Assembly (NCBI RefSeq): GCF_963855985.1
Contig: NW_026973566.1
Location: 1 to 64,000 of the forward strand
Origin: Ostrinia nubilalis
Taxonomy: Eukaryota > Arthropoda > Insecta > Lepidoptera > Crambidae
Length of the DNA stretch: 64,000 bases
Direction: 5' to 3'
Of the stretch, positions 1 to 8,067 are shown one piece after another. Each line of letters starts with the position of its first letter. Position 1 is the stretch's first letter. Under the pieces are notes generated by a model. The model searched no databases and had not been told where the DNA came from. It was given only the letters and a program-made list of their open reading frames with translations. A program made the translations under genes and the position numbers.

Positions 1-1128
1 CGCTTTGATGATGTGCAAACCAGGACGGAACGCGCTAAAACTGATAATATGACAGCTATGAGAGATATATTTGAAAGCTTTGTGACTAATTGTCAGACAC
101 ATTACCAGATTGGAGAAAATGGTACAATTGATGAGATGTTAGAGTCATTCAGAGGACGGTGCAAGTTCCGTGTATACATGGCGAATAAATCCGCAAAATA
201 TGGCATAAAAATATATGCTCTTGTTGATTCAAAATCATTTTATACCAGCAATTTAGAAGTGTATGCGGGTAAACAACCAGAAGGACAGTTCAACGTTGAT
301 AACAGTCCAGCCGCTTTGGTAAAAAGATTGTCCAAATATATTTTGAATACTGGCCGAAATATAACAATGGATAACTACTTCACATCTATTCCTCTTGCTG
401 ATGAGCTGGTTGCTAACCACCGAACAACTATAGTAGGGACTTTGAGAAAAAACAAAAAAGAAATTCCACCTTGCTTTCTAGATACCAAAGATAGAGTAAA
501 GCCCAGTACAATGTTCGGATTTGGTGAGAAGAAGGTTCTAATATCTTATGTACCCAACAAGAAGCAAAAGAAAGTAGTTCTACTATTATCAACTTTACAT
601 AATGATAACAAGATCGATGAAACCACAGGAACTGCTGAGAAACCAGAAATCATAACTTATTACAATGGGACTAAAGGTGGAGTTGATGTAGTCGATCAAA
701 TGAAAGAAGAATATTCAGTTGGAAGAATGACTCGCAGATGGCCAATGAGATTGTTTTTTTCAATCCTCAATATTGCCGGCATCAATAGTCAAATAATATA
801 CAAAGAAAATACTAACCACCTTTTATTACGACGACTATATTTGAAAGAAATAGCTATAGCTCTGACTAGACCACATATTATTAGAAGATCTAATGTAAAT
901 ACTCTACAGAAACAGCTGAGAAACCAAATTGCCCGATTTGTGCCGCCAGAACAGCAAAATATACCCTTAGAAAGAGAAGGAAAATGCGCAGTATGTCCGT
1001 CTAAGAAAAATAGAAGGACCAAAAAAGGGTGTAATAGATGCGCAAAGTTACTGTGCAACGAACATTGTATGTTTATGTGTCAAGACTGCTATGCTGAAGT
1101 GCATATCGAAAATTATGAAAACGTTTAA
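1..1128 (+). CDS. piggyBac-type transposase, C-terminal part (5' end outside window)
   Basis: The frame is open from the first base, so the N-terminus lies outside the window. The start RFDD, the block TIDE.L.SFRGRC.FR and the segments TMDNYFTSIPLA and YYNGTKGGVDVVDQM are hallmarks of the DDE_Tnp_1_7 domain of piggyBac transposases. The late acidic residues in GGVDVVDQM belong to the catalytic set. The C-terminus (about 325-368 of the visible part) is a cysteine-rich zinc ribbon, with CAVC, CNRCAKLLCNEHC and CQDC, as in many insect piggyBac-like proteins. Family members cut and paste by hairpin chemistry at TTAA. No stop or frameshift is visible, so the visible part may be functional. The gene is followed by a matching piggyBac terminus at 1419. 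Confidence 0.9.
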   Translation, partial: RFDDVQTRTERAKTDNMTAMRDIFESFVTNCQTHYQIGENGTIDEMLESFRGRCKFRVYMANKSAKYGIKIYALVDSKSFYTSNLEVYAGKQPEGQFNVDNSPAALVKRLSKYILNTGRNITMDNYFTSIPLADELVANHRTTIVGTLRKNKKEIPPCFLDTKDRVKPSTMFGFGEKKVLISYVPNKKQKKVVLLLSTLHNDNKIDETTGTAEKPEIITYYNGTKGGVDVVDQMKEEYSVGRMTRRWPMRLFFSILNIAGINSQIIYKENTNHLLLRRLYLKEIAIALTRPHIIRRSNVNTLQKQLRNQIARFVPPEQQNIPLEREGKCAVCPSKKNRRTKKGCNRCAKLLCNEHCMFMCQDCYAEVHIENYENV

Positions 1129-1423
1129 ATTGTGTCGATAAGTTAAATTTTCCATGAATAATGTAGGTTAAGACAAAGATGATTATAAAACTTTAAAAAA
1201 ATTACCTAAGATTTTGCAAAGGCTTTTTTTGTTTAATTTCTAATTACAAAACTTTAATAAATGTTATTTTCTGAAAGTTTGTGTTTTATTCTATACCTAT
1301 ACAATGATTTTGATTACATTTAACAGTTATTTGCGATAAAAACAGACTTTAAGAATGGGCGGCAAAATGCTCCCTACGCGAGCACTCGCGTTTCACGGAA
1401 AGGCGCGACTACTCTAGGGTTAA
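1129..1423 (+). mobile_element. piggyBac 3' non-coding end, right terminus and TTAA site
   Basis: The transposase stop is followed by an AT-rich 3' untranslated stretch with an AATAAA-like signal near 1255. The element ends ...CTCTAGGG followed by TTAA at 1420-1423, the expected inward CCCT terminus and target site of piggyBac elements. A small palindrome (CGCGAGCACTCGCG) lies just inside, as subterminal repeats often do. The flanking DNA beyond TTAA continues an R1-like LINE frame, so the transposon landed inside that LINE. Confidence 0.8.
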
Positions 1424-2637
1424 GCATTATATCACGTTCATGTTTCCAAAGATCACACTCCCACAAGATATGATGGGCAGACTGCTCATGACTGACATCA
1501 TCAGTGGAACACTCGCAAAAAGGAGACGGAACTAGTTTGAATTCGTGAAGTTTATGTTTAAAGTTGCCATGTCCCGTGAGGAACTGCGACGAGCAATGGT
1601 CGATTTCTAACCATCACCTAGTTAGACGTTCGCGTACATTCGGGAAGAATTTATATAAGTGACGTCCTTTGACTGACGTATCCCATCTTTTTTGCCATTC
1701 ATTAAGTAAATCTTCTTCAACGACTTCTCGGGAATCAAATAATCGACTTATTTTAGAACGATCGCGGCTATTTAAGAAATCGGAGGTTATATTTTCCCTT
1801 GATGTGAAGTACATAGCCGCACGCTTTTGTACCTCTAAGTCGACCGGCAGTACACCAGCCAGGACTGGCAGAGCCTCCGTGCTCACAGTTCTGTAAGCTT
1901 TGCAAAGAAAAATCAATGCAAGGCGTTGACTTTGGAGTAGTTTCCGTCGAGCGGCTCCTATAGTAGCTCTGTCAGCCCAAACTGGTGCACCATAACAAAT
2001 GGAGCTTAAATAAGTGGCCGAATATATTACTCGGAGGATTTTAAACGTTAGACCCCACGTCGAGGTTGAAATGTGACTTAAGGCATAAAAGTTCTTTTTA
2101 GCTTTTTCACCGATCTGTTTAATGTGCTCGACAAAACTAAAGTTTTTCTCTAAAATTAGTCCGAGATAGCAAACAGATTCCCGTTTTTTAACAGTTATTT
2201 CATTGAATTTAATGCGAGGCAAAACTTTAAGATTACCTTTTAATAGAAGCTGATAAGTTTTGTGAGGGGCAAACTGTAAACGATTCCTGTCTCCCCATTG
2301 AGATATTAAATTCAAGCATGTATCCGCTAGATTTTCAAGCTTTGATCTAGTGTCAGCCTCTATTAAAAGGAGACCGTCATCAGCGTACCCGGTTAACGAA
2401 CAGCCTTCGGGTAATGGTAATGCTAGAAAATCATCGAAACCCAAATTCCAAAGGTAGGGCCCTAGGACCGATCCTTGGGGACAGCCGCGCGTGAGCACCT
2501 TTGATTCAGCATGATGGCCGAGTTTTAATTTAGTTGTACCGTTACAAAAGTACGAGTGCAGTAGTGAATACATATTACTATAGCATCCACGAACTTTCAG
2601 TTTTAAGAGCAGGATCGGCCACCAGGCATTGTCGAAG
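1424..2637 (-). pseudogene. R1-clade-like LINE reverse transcriptase, 3' part, broken
   Basis: On the minus strand the frame runs from RT motif A (AFDNAWWPILLLKL) through TRGCPQGSVLGP (motif B region) and YADDGLLLI (catalytic YADD, motif C) to a C-terminal domain. It then reaches a TGA at 1614-1616. The same frame carries on after that stop with a zinc-knuckle-like segment (CECSTDD..H....H..WEC) up to the piggyBac TTAA. The RT N-terminus and endonuclease are absent here. Wording of the motifs fits R1/TRAS/SART-like LINEs. It is clearly dead: one nonsense codon, 5' loss and the piggyBac insertion. Confidence 0.8.
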
Positions 2638-2762
2638 GCAATGGAAAATAGGGAAGTTGGTGCTCCTCCAAAAGGGAGGCCGACCTGCTGACTCTCCGTC
2701 GGCATATAGGCCGATTGTACTGTTGGACGAGGCGGCCAAACTGCTTGAGCGTGTCATCGCTA
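2638..2762 (+). pseudogene. Inverted 5' fragment of the same R1-like RT
   Basis: Read on the plus strand this stretch encodes LVLLQKGGRPADSPSAYRPI and LLDEAAKLLERVIA, the conserved RT segment that normally lies upstream of motif A in R1-like LINEs. It abuts, head to head, the minus-strand fragment that begins at motif A. This is the arrangement left by 5' inversion during target-primed reverse transcription. It is too short to be functional. Confidence 0.7.
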
Positions 2763-2772
2763 TGAGTAGTAT

Positions 2773-2847
2773 GTTATTGGGCGTTCTATCTCACATTCGG
2801 TCGGTCGCAGTCGCGACCTCACTCTGTGCGATAGATCGCCCAATAAC
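2773..2847. repeat. 75-bp near-perfect palindrome (miniature foldback)
   Basis: The sequence begins GTTATTGGGCG and ends CGCCCAATAAC. The arms pair along most of their length (TCTATC/GATAGA, then CAC/GTG), and the centre is rich in GTCGCGAC. It separates the R1 debris from the Polinton-like gene block. It may be a tiny MITE. I see no clear target duplication. Confidence 0.55.
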
Positions 2848-2883
2848 ACGATCGTAAGTAAACCATGCCTGCAGTAATGTACG

Positions 2884-3678
2884 ATGAATATGAACCTTTT
2901 TCGAACTACATCTTTTAATCATCGGTGTGAGTATATTGTCATCAGTTCTTTGAAATCCACCGATCACGACAGTCGAGTTAAAAATTCTGTTATGAAATTT
3001 CTGAAACAAAAAGAATCACTTAAATTGGAATGCGTCTGTCCTGAAGCATCGAACAAGCCTAAGCGTCACGGGAAATTATTGCCAAATACTATACGTAGTA
3101 TCGTGTGCGGTCCATCGAACTGTGGGAAGACCAATTTAGTTATCAGTTTATTGTTACATAAGGATGGACCACGTTTTCGTAACCTGTATGTGTACTCTAA
3201 GTCTTTATACCAACCTAAGTACGTATTTTTAGAAAAAGTATTGGACAAGGTTGCAGGTACATCTTATAACAAGTATAATCATAATAGTGAAATTTTGAGG
3301 CCCCACGAAGCATTGCCTGACTCAATTATCATATTTGACGATGTTGCTTGTGAAAATCAAAACAATATACGCGATTATTTCGCCATGGGTCGGCATAAAA
3401 ACATTGATTGTTTTTATATGAATCAAACTTATACTAAAATACCTAAACAACTGGTAAGAGATAATGCTAATCTTATTATATTGTTTAAGCAAGATGATGT
3501 AAATCTAAGACACGTTTACGATGAACATGTTGGGTCTGACATGTCATGGTCGCAGTTTCGTGAAATGTGCTCAACTGTATGGAGTAAACCTTACAGTTAT
3601 GTGGTCATCAATAAGGATTGTGAACGAAACAAAGGCTGTTATCGAATGAAGTTTGATACATTCATAGTAATGGACTAA
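2884..3678 (+). CDS. FtsK/HerA-type (A32-like) DNA-packaging ATPase
   Basis: The protein is 264 aa, near the usual length for Polinton/adintovirus packaging ATPases. The Walker A motif GPSNCGKT follows a leader ending GKLLPNTIRSIV. Walker B is IIIFDDV, followed by a sensor-like strand with the motif FYMNQTYTKIP and the conserved LVRDNANLIILFKQD. In relatives this enzyme pumps the genome into preformed capsids. The start is uncertain: ATG at 2884 and 2890, or a later one at 2992, which would still leave the core complete. It is the first gene of the plus-strand block. The next gene starts 78 bp downstream. Confidence 0.88.
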   Translation: MNMNLFRTTSFNHRCEYIVISSLKSTDHDSRVKNSVMKFLKQKESLKLECVCPEASNKPKRHGKLLPNTIRSIVCGPSNCGKTNLVISLLLHKDGPRFRNLYVYSKSLYQPKYVFLEKVLDKVAGTSYNKYNHNSEILRPHEALPDSIIIFDDVACENQNNIRDYFAMGRHKNIDCFYMNQTYTKIPKQLVRDNANLIILFKQDDVNLRHVYDEHVGSDMSWSQFREMCSTVWSKPYSYVVINKDCERNKGCYRMKFDTFIVMD

Positions 3679-3756
3679 ACTTTTTATAAGTATAGATGTT
3701 AAATTAGCAAACACTCAGTTTAATTAGAGAAGTCAAACAGAGCAGGAATCTTAATA

Positions 3757-4800
3757 ATGGAACGAAATTTAAAGGAACAAATAGTAAAATCTGCTGCAGC
3801 TGTAAAAAGAAAAGTAGAAATGATTAAAGATGTAAAAAATTCAAATGATATGGCTTTGGACACAATATTTAAACCTATCATTAACCCGCTGAAACTATTA
3901 ACAAACCAAACTGATGAAAAACGTCTTATAAATGAAGGATTGGAGCAAAATTCAGAAGCTAAAAGAGCTAAATACAGTGAAAGTGAAGCATCAAATACTT
4001 CTACTGAAGATTATGAAGATCGTGACAATGATGAAGACGATTTAGATAATATAGATGTTTGCAAAACATCTAACAAAACCCTTACTACATCGCCCTCGGT
4101 GGATTACGATGTCCATGAAAACTCATTTAAATCTCTTCAATCGTCACCGAGTATCAATAACGAATCTTTATCATGGTCGGTGTCATCTGAAGTGATGAGT
4201 GATGTACCTTATGGTATTAGAAATGTAAAGGGAAAGCTGATGCTCGGCAATACGCGTGTTCATGATGATGATCGCATTTTGAAAATTGGAAACCGTAGCC
4301 TAAAAAAAACTCCTGGCTTAAAAGAATTATTGTACAAAAAAACTCCAGATTTAAAAATGATTACAAATGAGGACTTACAAAATTATAAATTAGTACTTAT
4401 AGATACCAATGCACACAAACGAAACTGTGATGCATCAAAACCAATAAACAGTAACAAAGGATTTAAATATATGAACGTGATCAAACCTTTGTTTAAGTTC
4501 TCTAGAAGTCACACAAGTAGTGTAGAAAGTCTCCCACGAGGTGAAGGTGTCGATATTTTGAAAGAAGTTAAGAAGGATACTGATTTGGTTTATTGGGATG
4601 ATCCAAATGAATTAGTGGAAAGGTTAAAATTACTATTTGGGTCATGGGCAGCTGGTAACACTGGAGTACAAAATGAAATTTATTCAATAATAGAGGAATT
4701 GCATGAAGCTGGTATCATAAAAGATATAAAATATATAAAGCTCCCAACAGGAGGGTTTGGCAGTACTATTACACTACAGAAGCCGAGCAGACGGCAATGA
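3757..4800 (+). CDS. DUF8207-like conserved element protein
   Basis: The protein is 347 aa. The N-terminus (to about 50) is helical and basic. The middle (about 60-150) is acidic, low complexity and Ser-rich. The C-terminal half has the pattern PYGIR..KGKLMLGN, TPGLKELL, PDLKMI..EDL..YK, then VYWDDPNELVERLKLL and AGNTGVQNEI.SIIEEL. I recognise this C-terminal half as a family found in arthropod Polinton-type elements and, from memory, annotated DUF8207. Its function is not known to me. Its position between ATPase and integrase suggests a virion or assembly protein. Its stop TGA overlaps the next ATG (ATGA at 4797-4800). Confidence 0.75.
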   Translation: MERNLKEQIVKSAAAVKRKVEMIKDVKNSNDMALDTIFKPIINPLKLLTNQTDEKRLINEGLEQNSEAKRAKYSESEASNTSTEDYEDRDNDEDDLDNIDVCKTSNKTLTTSPSVDYDVHENSFKSLQSSPSINNESLSWSVSSEVMSDVPYGIRNVKGKLMLGNTRVHDDDRILKIGNRSLKKTPGLKELLYKKTPDLKMITNEDLQNYKLVLIDTNAHKRNCDASKPINSNKGFKYMNVIKPLFKFSRSHTSSVESLPRGEGVDILKEVKKDTDLVYWDDPNELVERLKLLFGSWAAGNTGVQNEIYSIIEELHEAGIIKDIKYIKLPTGGFGSTITLQKPSRRQ

Positions 4801-5147
4801 ATATAGATAAATTTGGTCATCACATTCATAAGCGTTTACGATTGTCTGAGTTTACTAATATTCTTACTGATGACACATTAGTAAGGTCAGATGCAGGCGA
4901 CTTTGATTTAAAATCATCGAGATTAAAAGGATTACCAACCCCTAGAAAAGATGATGAGGCTGTAAATAAAGAGTATGTGGATAAATGTGTTCAAGATTTT
5001 AAAAATGAATTGAAAACCATTCAAAGTAATATTAAGAAGTATCTTAATAATTTGGAAAAATTAACTACTAATAATTTATCTACATTTTATTACACAAAAG
5101 AAGAAATCGATCGGATGATTGCAGCAAAATCTATCAAGAATGAGTAA
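4797..5147 (+). CDS. Small fibre/spike-like protein with coiled coil
   Basis: The protein is 116 aa. The segment LKGLPTPRKDDEAVNKEYVD (about 45-65) matches the short P...D.EAV.K.YVD pattern common in trimeric phage and viral fibre shafts. It is followed by a heptad-rich helical stretch (FKNELKTIQSNIKKYLNNLEKL). No enzyme motif is visible. The ATG overlaps the upstream stop (ATGA), and the C-terminus overlaps the integrase start by 8 nt, so the three genes look translationally coupled. A fibre or vertex protein is an inference from motif and context only. Confidence 0.6.
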   Translation: MNIDKFGHHIHKRLRLSEFTNILTDDTLVRSDAGDFDLKSSRLKGLPTPRKDDEAVNKEYVDKCVQDFKNELKTIQSNIKKYLNNLEKLTTNNLSTFYYTKEEIDRMIAAKSIKNE

Positions 5148-6072
5148 ACAAGATATAGTCAACGAGCTACACAAAGCAGCGAGAAGAAATTTCATCCGCC
5201 GACATACGATTATTAAAGGGATAGATGATTTATGGCAAGCTGACCTTATGGATTTTCAAAAATATTCATCATTTAATAAAGGATATAAATATGTTCTAGT
5301 TGTAATTGATGCTTTTTCAAAATACGTATGGGTTAGACCGTTGAAGTCCAAATCCAAACAAAGTGTTACGAATGCAATGAAAAGTATATTTATCGAATCA
5401 ACAAGAAAGCCTAAACATTTGCAAACAGATCTGGGTACAGAGTTTTATAACGATTGTTTTAAACAGTTAACAAAAAGTTATAACATAAATCATTATTCCA
5501 CATACTCGATTAAAAAGGCGGCAATTGTAGAACGAGTAATAAGAACGATAAAATCTCATCTCTACAAAGTATTTAGTTTATGCGGTCGTTATCAATGGTT
5601 TAAAAATAATTTAGATGCAGTTGTACAGCAGTACAATAACACTTTTCATCGGGTTACTAAATTCAAACCAATAAATGTTAATAATTCCAATGAGACTGTC
5701 GTTAGATCTAATATTATCAAAAGCCAGATTCCACAAACGCGTAAACGGTCAACTTTTCAAGTTGGCGACTTTGTTCGTATAAGTAAATTCAAAGGAGATT
5801 TTTATAAAGGTTATACACCTAATTGGTCTACCGAAATTTTTCGTATCATAAAAATTAAACAAACAAATCCTCAAACGTATCAAATTGAAGATAAACACAA
5901 TCAAATTATTCTTGGTTCTTTTTACGGATATGAATTACAAAAAACTAAACTGCCTGATCTTTATCTTATCGAGAAAGTTATAAAAAGGAAAGGAAACAAA
6001 CTTTTTGTTAAATGGTTGGGCTTAAGTGATAAGGAAAACAGTTGGGTTGACAAAAGTGAATGTGTGGTGTAG
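5140..6072 (+). CDS. Retroviral-type integrase (rve) with C-terminal chromodomain
   Basis: The protein is 310 aa from the ATG at 5140. The reading frame is open further upstream but has no earlier ATG. The DDE catalytic core shows WQADLMDF (first Asp), LQTDLGTEF (second Asp) and AAIVERVIRTIK (Glu). An SH3-like segment (FQVGDFVRISKFKGDFYKGY) follows, then a chromodomain at the C-terminus (YLIEKVIKRKGNKLFVKWLG...NSW). This domain order is typical of Polinton integrases. The chromodomain probably tethers integration to modified histones. The start overlaps the stop of the upstream gene by 8 nt. Confidence 0.92.
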   Translation: MSKQDIVNELHKAARRNFIRRHTIIKGIDDLWQADLMDFQKYSSFNKGYKYVLVVIDAFSKYVWVRPLKSKSKQSVTNAMKSIFIESTRKPKHLQTDLGTEFYNDCFKQLTKSYNINHYSTYSIKKAAIVERVIRTIKSHLYKVFSLCGRYQWFKNNLDAVVQQYNNTFHRVTKFKPINVNNSNETVVRSNIIKSQIPQTRKRSTFQVGDFVRISKFKGDFYKGYTPNWSTEIFRIIKIKQTNPQTYQIEDKHNQIILGSFYGYELQKTKLPDLYLIEKVIKRKGNKLFVKWLGLSDKENSWVDKSECVV

Positions 6073-6121
6073 GTATATAAATAAATCATAAATTCTCCTA
6101 TAACTCACTTTATGATAATCA

Positions 6122-6850
6122 ATGAAGGGAGGCAGTGGTATAATTAATACATTGATAGATCATTTACCGTTTGAGTTACATTTACCTGGTTATCAATTTT
6201 GTGGTCCTGGAACTAAACTTCAGAAACGATTACTTCAAGGCGATCGAGGGATCAACAAATTGGACGAGGCTTGTATGCACCACGATATTGCTTATTTGAA
6301 TAAAGACTCTGGTGTTCGACAAAAGGCTGATTTAGAATTGTTAAATATGGCTAAGAAAAGACTAAAATCAAAAGATGTTGGAAAAGGAGAAAAAATAGCT
6401 TCATGGATAGTTAAAAATGCGATGAAAGCTAAAATCAGAGCCGGTGGAGGCATAACATCATTTAAGAAAGGGATAAAGAAAATAAAATTAAAATTAAAAA
6501 AACTGAAATCTAAAGATAATAACTCGGCTATAAAATATGCTTATGCAGCTGCAAAAAAACTTTTCGGTAGCAAAAAAGGAATACGATTACCTCGATGTAT
6601 TCCTCTTCCAAAATCTGGAGGACTTTTACCACTTATTCCTATATTTGCGGGGTTATCAGCTTTAGGTTCTCTTGCGGGAGGTGCAGCTGGTATAGCAAAA
6701 GCTGTTAATGATTCTAAAGCCGCACAAAAGAGTCTAATGGAATCAGAAAGGCACAACAGAATGATGGAAGCGGTAGCCCTTGGAAAAGGACTGTATATAA
6801 AACCTCATAAAAAAGGAGCTGGTTTATATCTCAATCCGTCAAAAAACTAA
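6122..6850 (+). CDS. Phospholipase A2-domain (parvovirus VP1u-like) virion protein
   Basis: The protein is 242 aa. The N-terminal domain holds the PLA2 calcium loop YQFCGPGTKL and the catalytic LDEACMHHDIAY (His-Asp pair). This is the arrangement in parvovirus VP1 unique regions and in adintovirus-type elements, where PLA2 helps the particle leave endosomes. A Lys-rich linker follows. The C-terminal part has a hydrophobic, Gly/Ala-rich segment (LLPLIPIFAGLSALGSLAGGAAGIA) that could be membrane-active. The gene ends AAA AAC TAA. The preceding A makes a -1 slippery heptamer leading into the protease frame. Confidence 0.88.
   Translation: MKGGSGIINTLIDHLPFELHLPGYQFCGPGTKLQKRLLQGDRGINKLDEACMHHDIAYLNKDSGVRQKADLELLNMAKKRLKSKDVGKGEKIASWIVKNAMKAKIRAGGGITSFKKGIKKIKLKLKKLKSKDNNSAIKYAYAAAKKLFGSKKGIRLPRCIPLPKSGGLLPLIPIFAGLSALGSLAGGAAGIAKAVNDSKAAQKSLMESERHNRMMEAVALGKGLYIKPHKKGAGLYLNPSKN
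6841..6850 (+). promoter_or_regulatory. Candidate programmed -1 ribosomal frameshift site
   Basis: A6841 AAA AAC is a canonical X XXY YYZ slippery heptamer in the PLA2 frame and is followed directly by the PLA2 TAA. Slipping back one base continues in the protease frame without a stop. The second copy has the same heptamer plus stop (minus strand, near 43330). The protease codons between the heptamer and the first ATG are conserved between copies, mostly with synonymous changes. I could not define a convincing downstream pseudoknot by eye. Confidence 0.6.
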
Positions 6851-7236
6851 TTAAGCGGCTACCTAGACGTGCGCTCACTAACCTGGATATATTAGAACAT
6901 GCTAGTGATATTCCATTCTTTCGTGGTGTATTCATGCGAGATACATTACCTGCGAAACCAAATAAGATAGAATGTGCTATCATGAATTTAGATATTAACA
7001 AAAATCCTGGAACACATTGGGTGGCCTTTGTAAAGCAATATGATTACGTTGAATATTATGACAGTTTTGGTAATTTAAAACCACCGTTGGAATTAGTCAA
7101 ATATTTTAATAATTTACCTATAAACTATAATTATGTACGATATCAAGCCTTTGGTACAATAAACTGTGGTCATTTGTGTTTGAAATTTTTAAGGAATTAT
7201 TGGAAAAAACATTTATATAATGAAATTTATAAATAA
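6841..7236 (+). CDS. Adenain-like cysteine protease (probably a frameshift product)
   Basis: This C48/adenain-type maturation protease shows the catalytic His in GTHWVAF, the acidic residue in YYDSFG, and the Gln and Cys in YQAFGTINCGHLCLKFL. Relatives cleave capsid precursors. The first ATG (6934) would start inside a conserved block. In-frame codons upstream (RALTNLDILEHA...FFRGVFM) are conserved with the second copy back to the PLA2 stop. I therefore infer expression as a -1 frameshift extension of the PLA2 protein, with start at 6934 as the alternative. Core length is about 100 aa from the ATG and about 130 with the upstream segment. It is followed closely by the minor capsid gene. Confidence 0.85.
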   Translation, partial: KKLIKRLPRRALTNLDILEHASDIPFFRGVFMRDTLPAKPNKIECAIMNLDINKNPGTHWVAFVKQYDYVEYYDSFGNLKPPLELVKYFNNLPINYNYVRYQAFGTINCGHLCLKFLRNYWKKHLYNEIYK

Positions 7237-7252
7237 AAGTATCAGTATAATA

Positions 7253-7924
7253 ATGTCTTTCACTGTGTCTATAACCGGAACAGGAGCCTCCTTAACAACA
7301 AATTATTCACCAACTTTAGAGCTTCGAGAGGACTACGAATGCGGTCTTTTATGTTTTTCAACCTTCAATTCAATTCCCAACATAGATGAAAGAAACAACA
7401 AGTTTTACTATGGTGAAAATGAGATCATCGAAATTCCTGAAGGGTCTTACGAGCTTCAGGATATTTGTGATTATTTAAAAAATAACATCAAGAACACTAC
7501 ATTAAATCTTACTTGCAATAATAACACATTGAAAACAAATATTTATTGTTCTGAAGACGTTCATTTTAATAAAAGTGGCTCAATTGGTAAAATATTAGGT
7601 TTTGGAATGGAAACAATAAATGCAAATATAAGTACTGAATCAAAGTATCCTGTGAGCATTCTATCAACAACCATTGTGAGGATCGAATGCGATGTAGTCA
7701 GTGGTTCATTTGTGAACGGGAAAGCAAGCCATATAATTTATGAATTCGTGCCTAATGTACCACCTGGTTATCGAATAATTGAAATACCTAAAAATTTGAT
7801 TTATTTTCCTGTCAACCAAAGTTCTATAAGTGCTATCAGCATCAGGCTGTTGGACGCTGAAAACAAAGAGATAAACTTACGAGGTGAAGAAGTACAACTG
7901 TATTTACATTTCAGAAAAAAATGA
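7253..7924 (+). CDS. Minor capsid (penton-like, PX-type) protein
   Basis: The protein is 223 aa from MSFTVSITG. An earlier in-frame ATG at 7220 exists, but the second copy has a stop just upstream of MSFTV, so I choose 7253. The protein is beta-rich with no enzyme motif. Its place between protease and major capsid gene, and its length, fit the single jelly-roll minor capsid protein of Polinton-type elements. Conserved features include ALTTNYSPTLEL-type strands near the start and IYEFVPNVPPGYRIIEIP in the second half. It ends with ATGA, overlapping the next start. Confidence 0.75.
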   Translation: MSFTVSITGTGASLTTNYSPTLELREDYECGLLCFSTFNSIPNIDERNNKFYYGENEIIEIPEGSYELQDICDYLKNNIKNTTLNLTCNNNTLKTNIYCSEDVHFNKSGSIGKILGFGMETINANISTESKYPVSILSTTIVRIECDVVSGSFVNGKASHIIYEFVPNVPPGYRIIEIPKNLIYFPVNQSSISAISIRLLDAENKEINLRGEEVQLYLHFRKK

Positions 7925-8067
7925 TTAACTTCAATAAAAATCCTTCTACATTGCTTACTCCAGTCAGTTCTAAAAGAACATTCCAGAAAGACAGACCGCT
8001 TCAGCTAAAAAAGAAGCTAACCAAGACCAATAAAGAATTTCTCAAATTAATTGGTTTAATAAAATGA
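7921..8067 (+). CDS. Conserved 48-aa basic protein between capsid genes
   Basis: This short frame starts at the ATG of the minor-capsid ATGA overlap and ends in a second ATGA overlap with the major capsid start. It fills the whole gap. The product is basic (QLKKKLTKTNKEFLKL near the end) with no Cys motif. An equivalent 48-codon frame with both overlaps exists in the second copy (42122-42268, minus) and is similar along its length, so it is a real gene. A small capsid-associated or DNA-condensing role is possible, but this is inference. Confidence 0.8.
   Translation: MINFNKNPSTLLTPVSSKRTFQKDRPLQLKKKLTKTNKEFLKLIGLIK

Noticed and set aside
2534..2857. Plus-strand 107-aa open frame
   Set aside because: Only 2638-2762 has meaning (inverted RT fragment). 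The rest is the complement of the minus-strand RT and the palindrome.
2878..2919. A 13-codon frame (MYDEYEPFSNYIF) overlapping the ATPase start
   Set aside because: It could be the end of a lost upstream gene or a leader peptide, but nothing upstream continues it.
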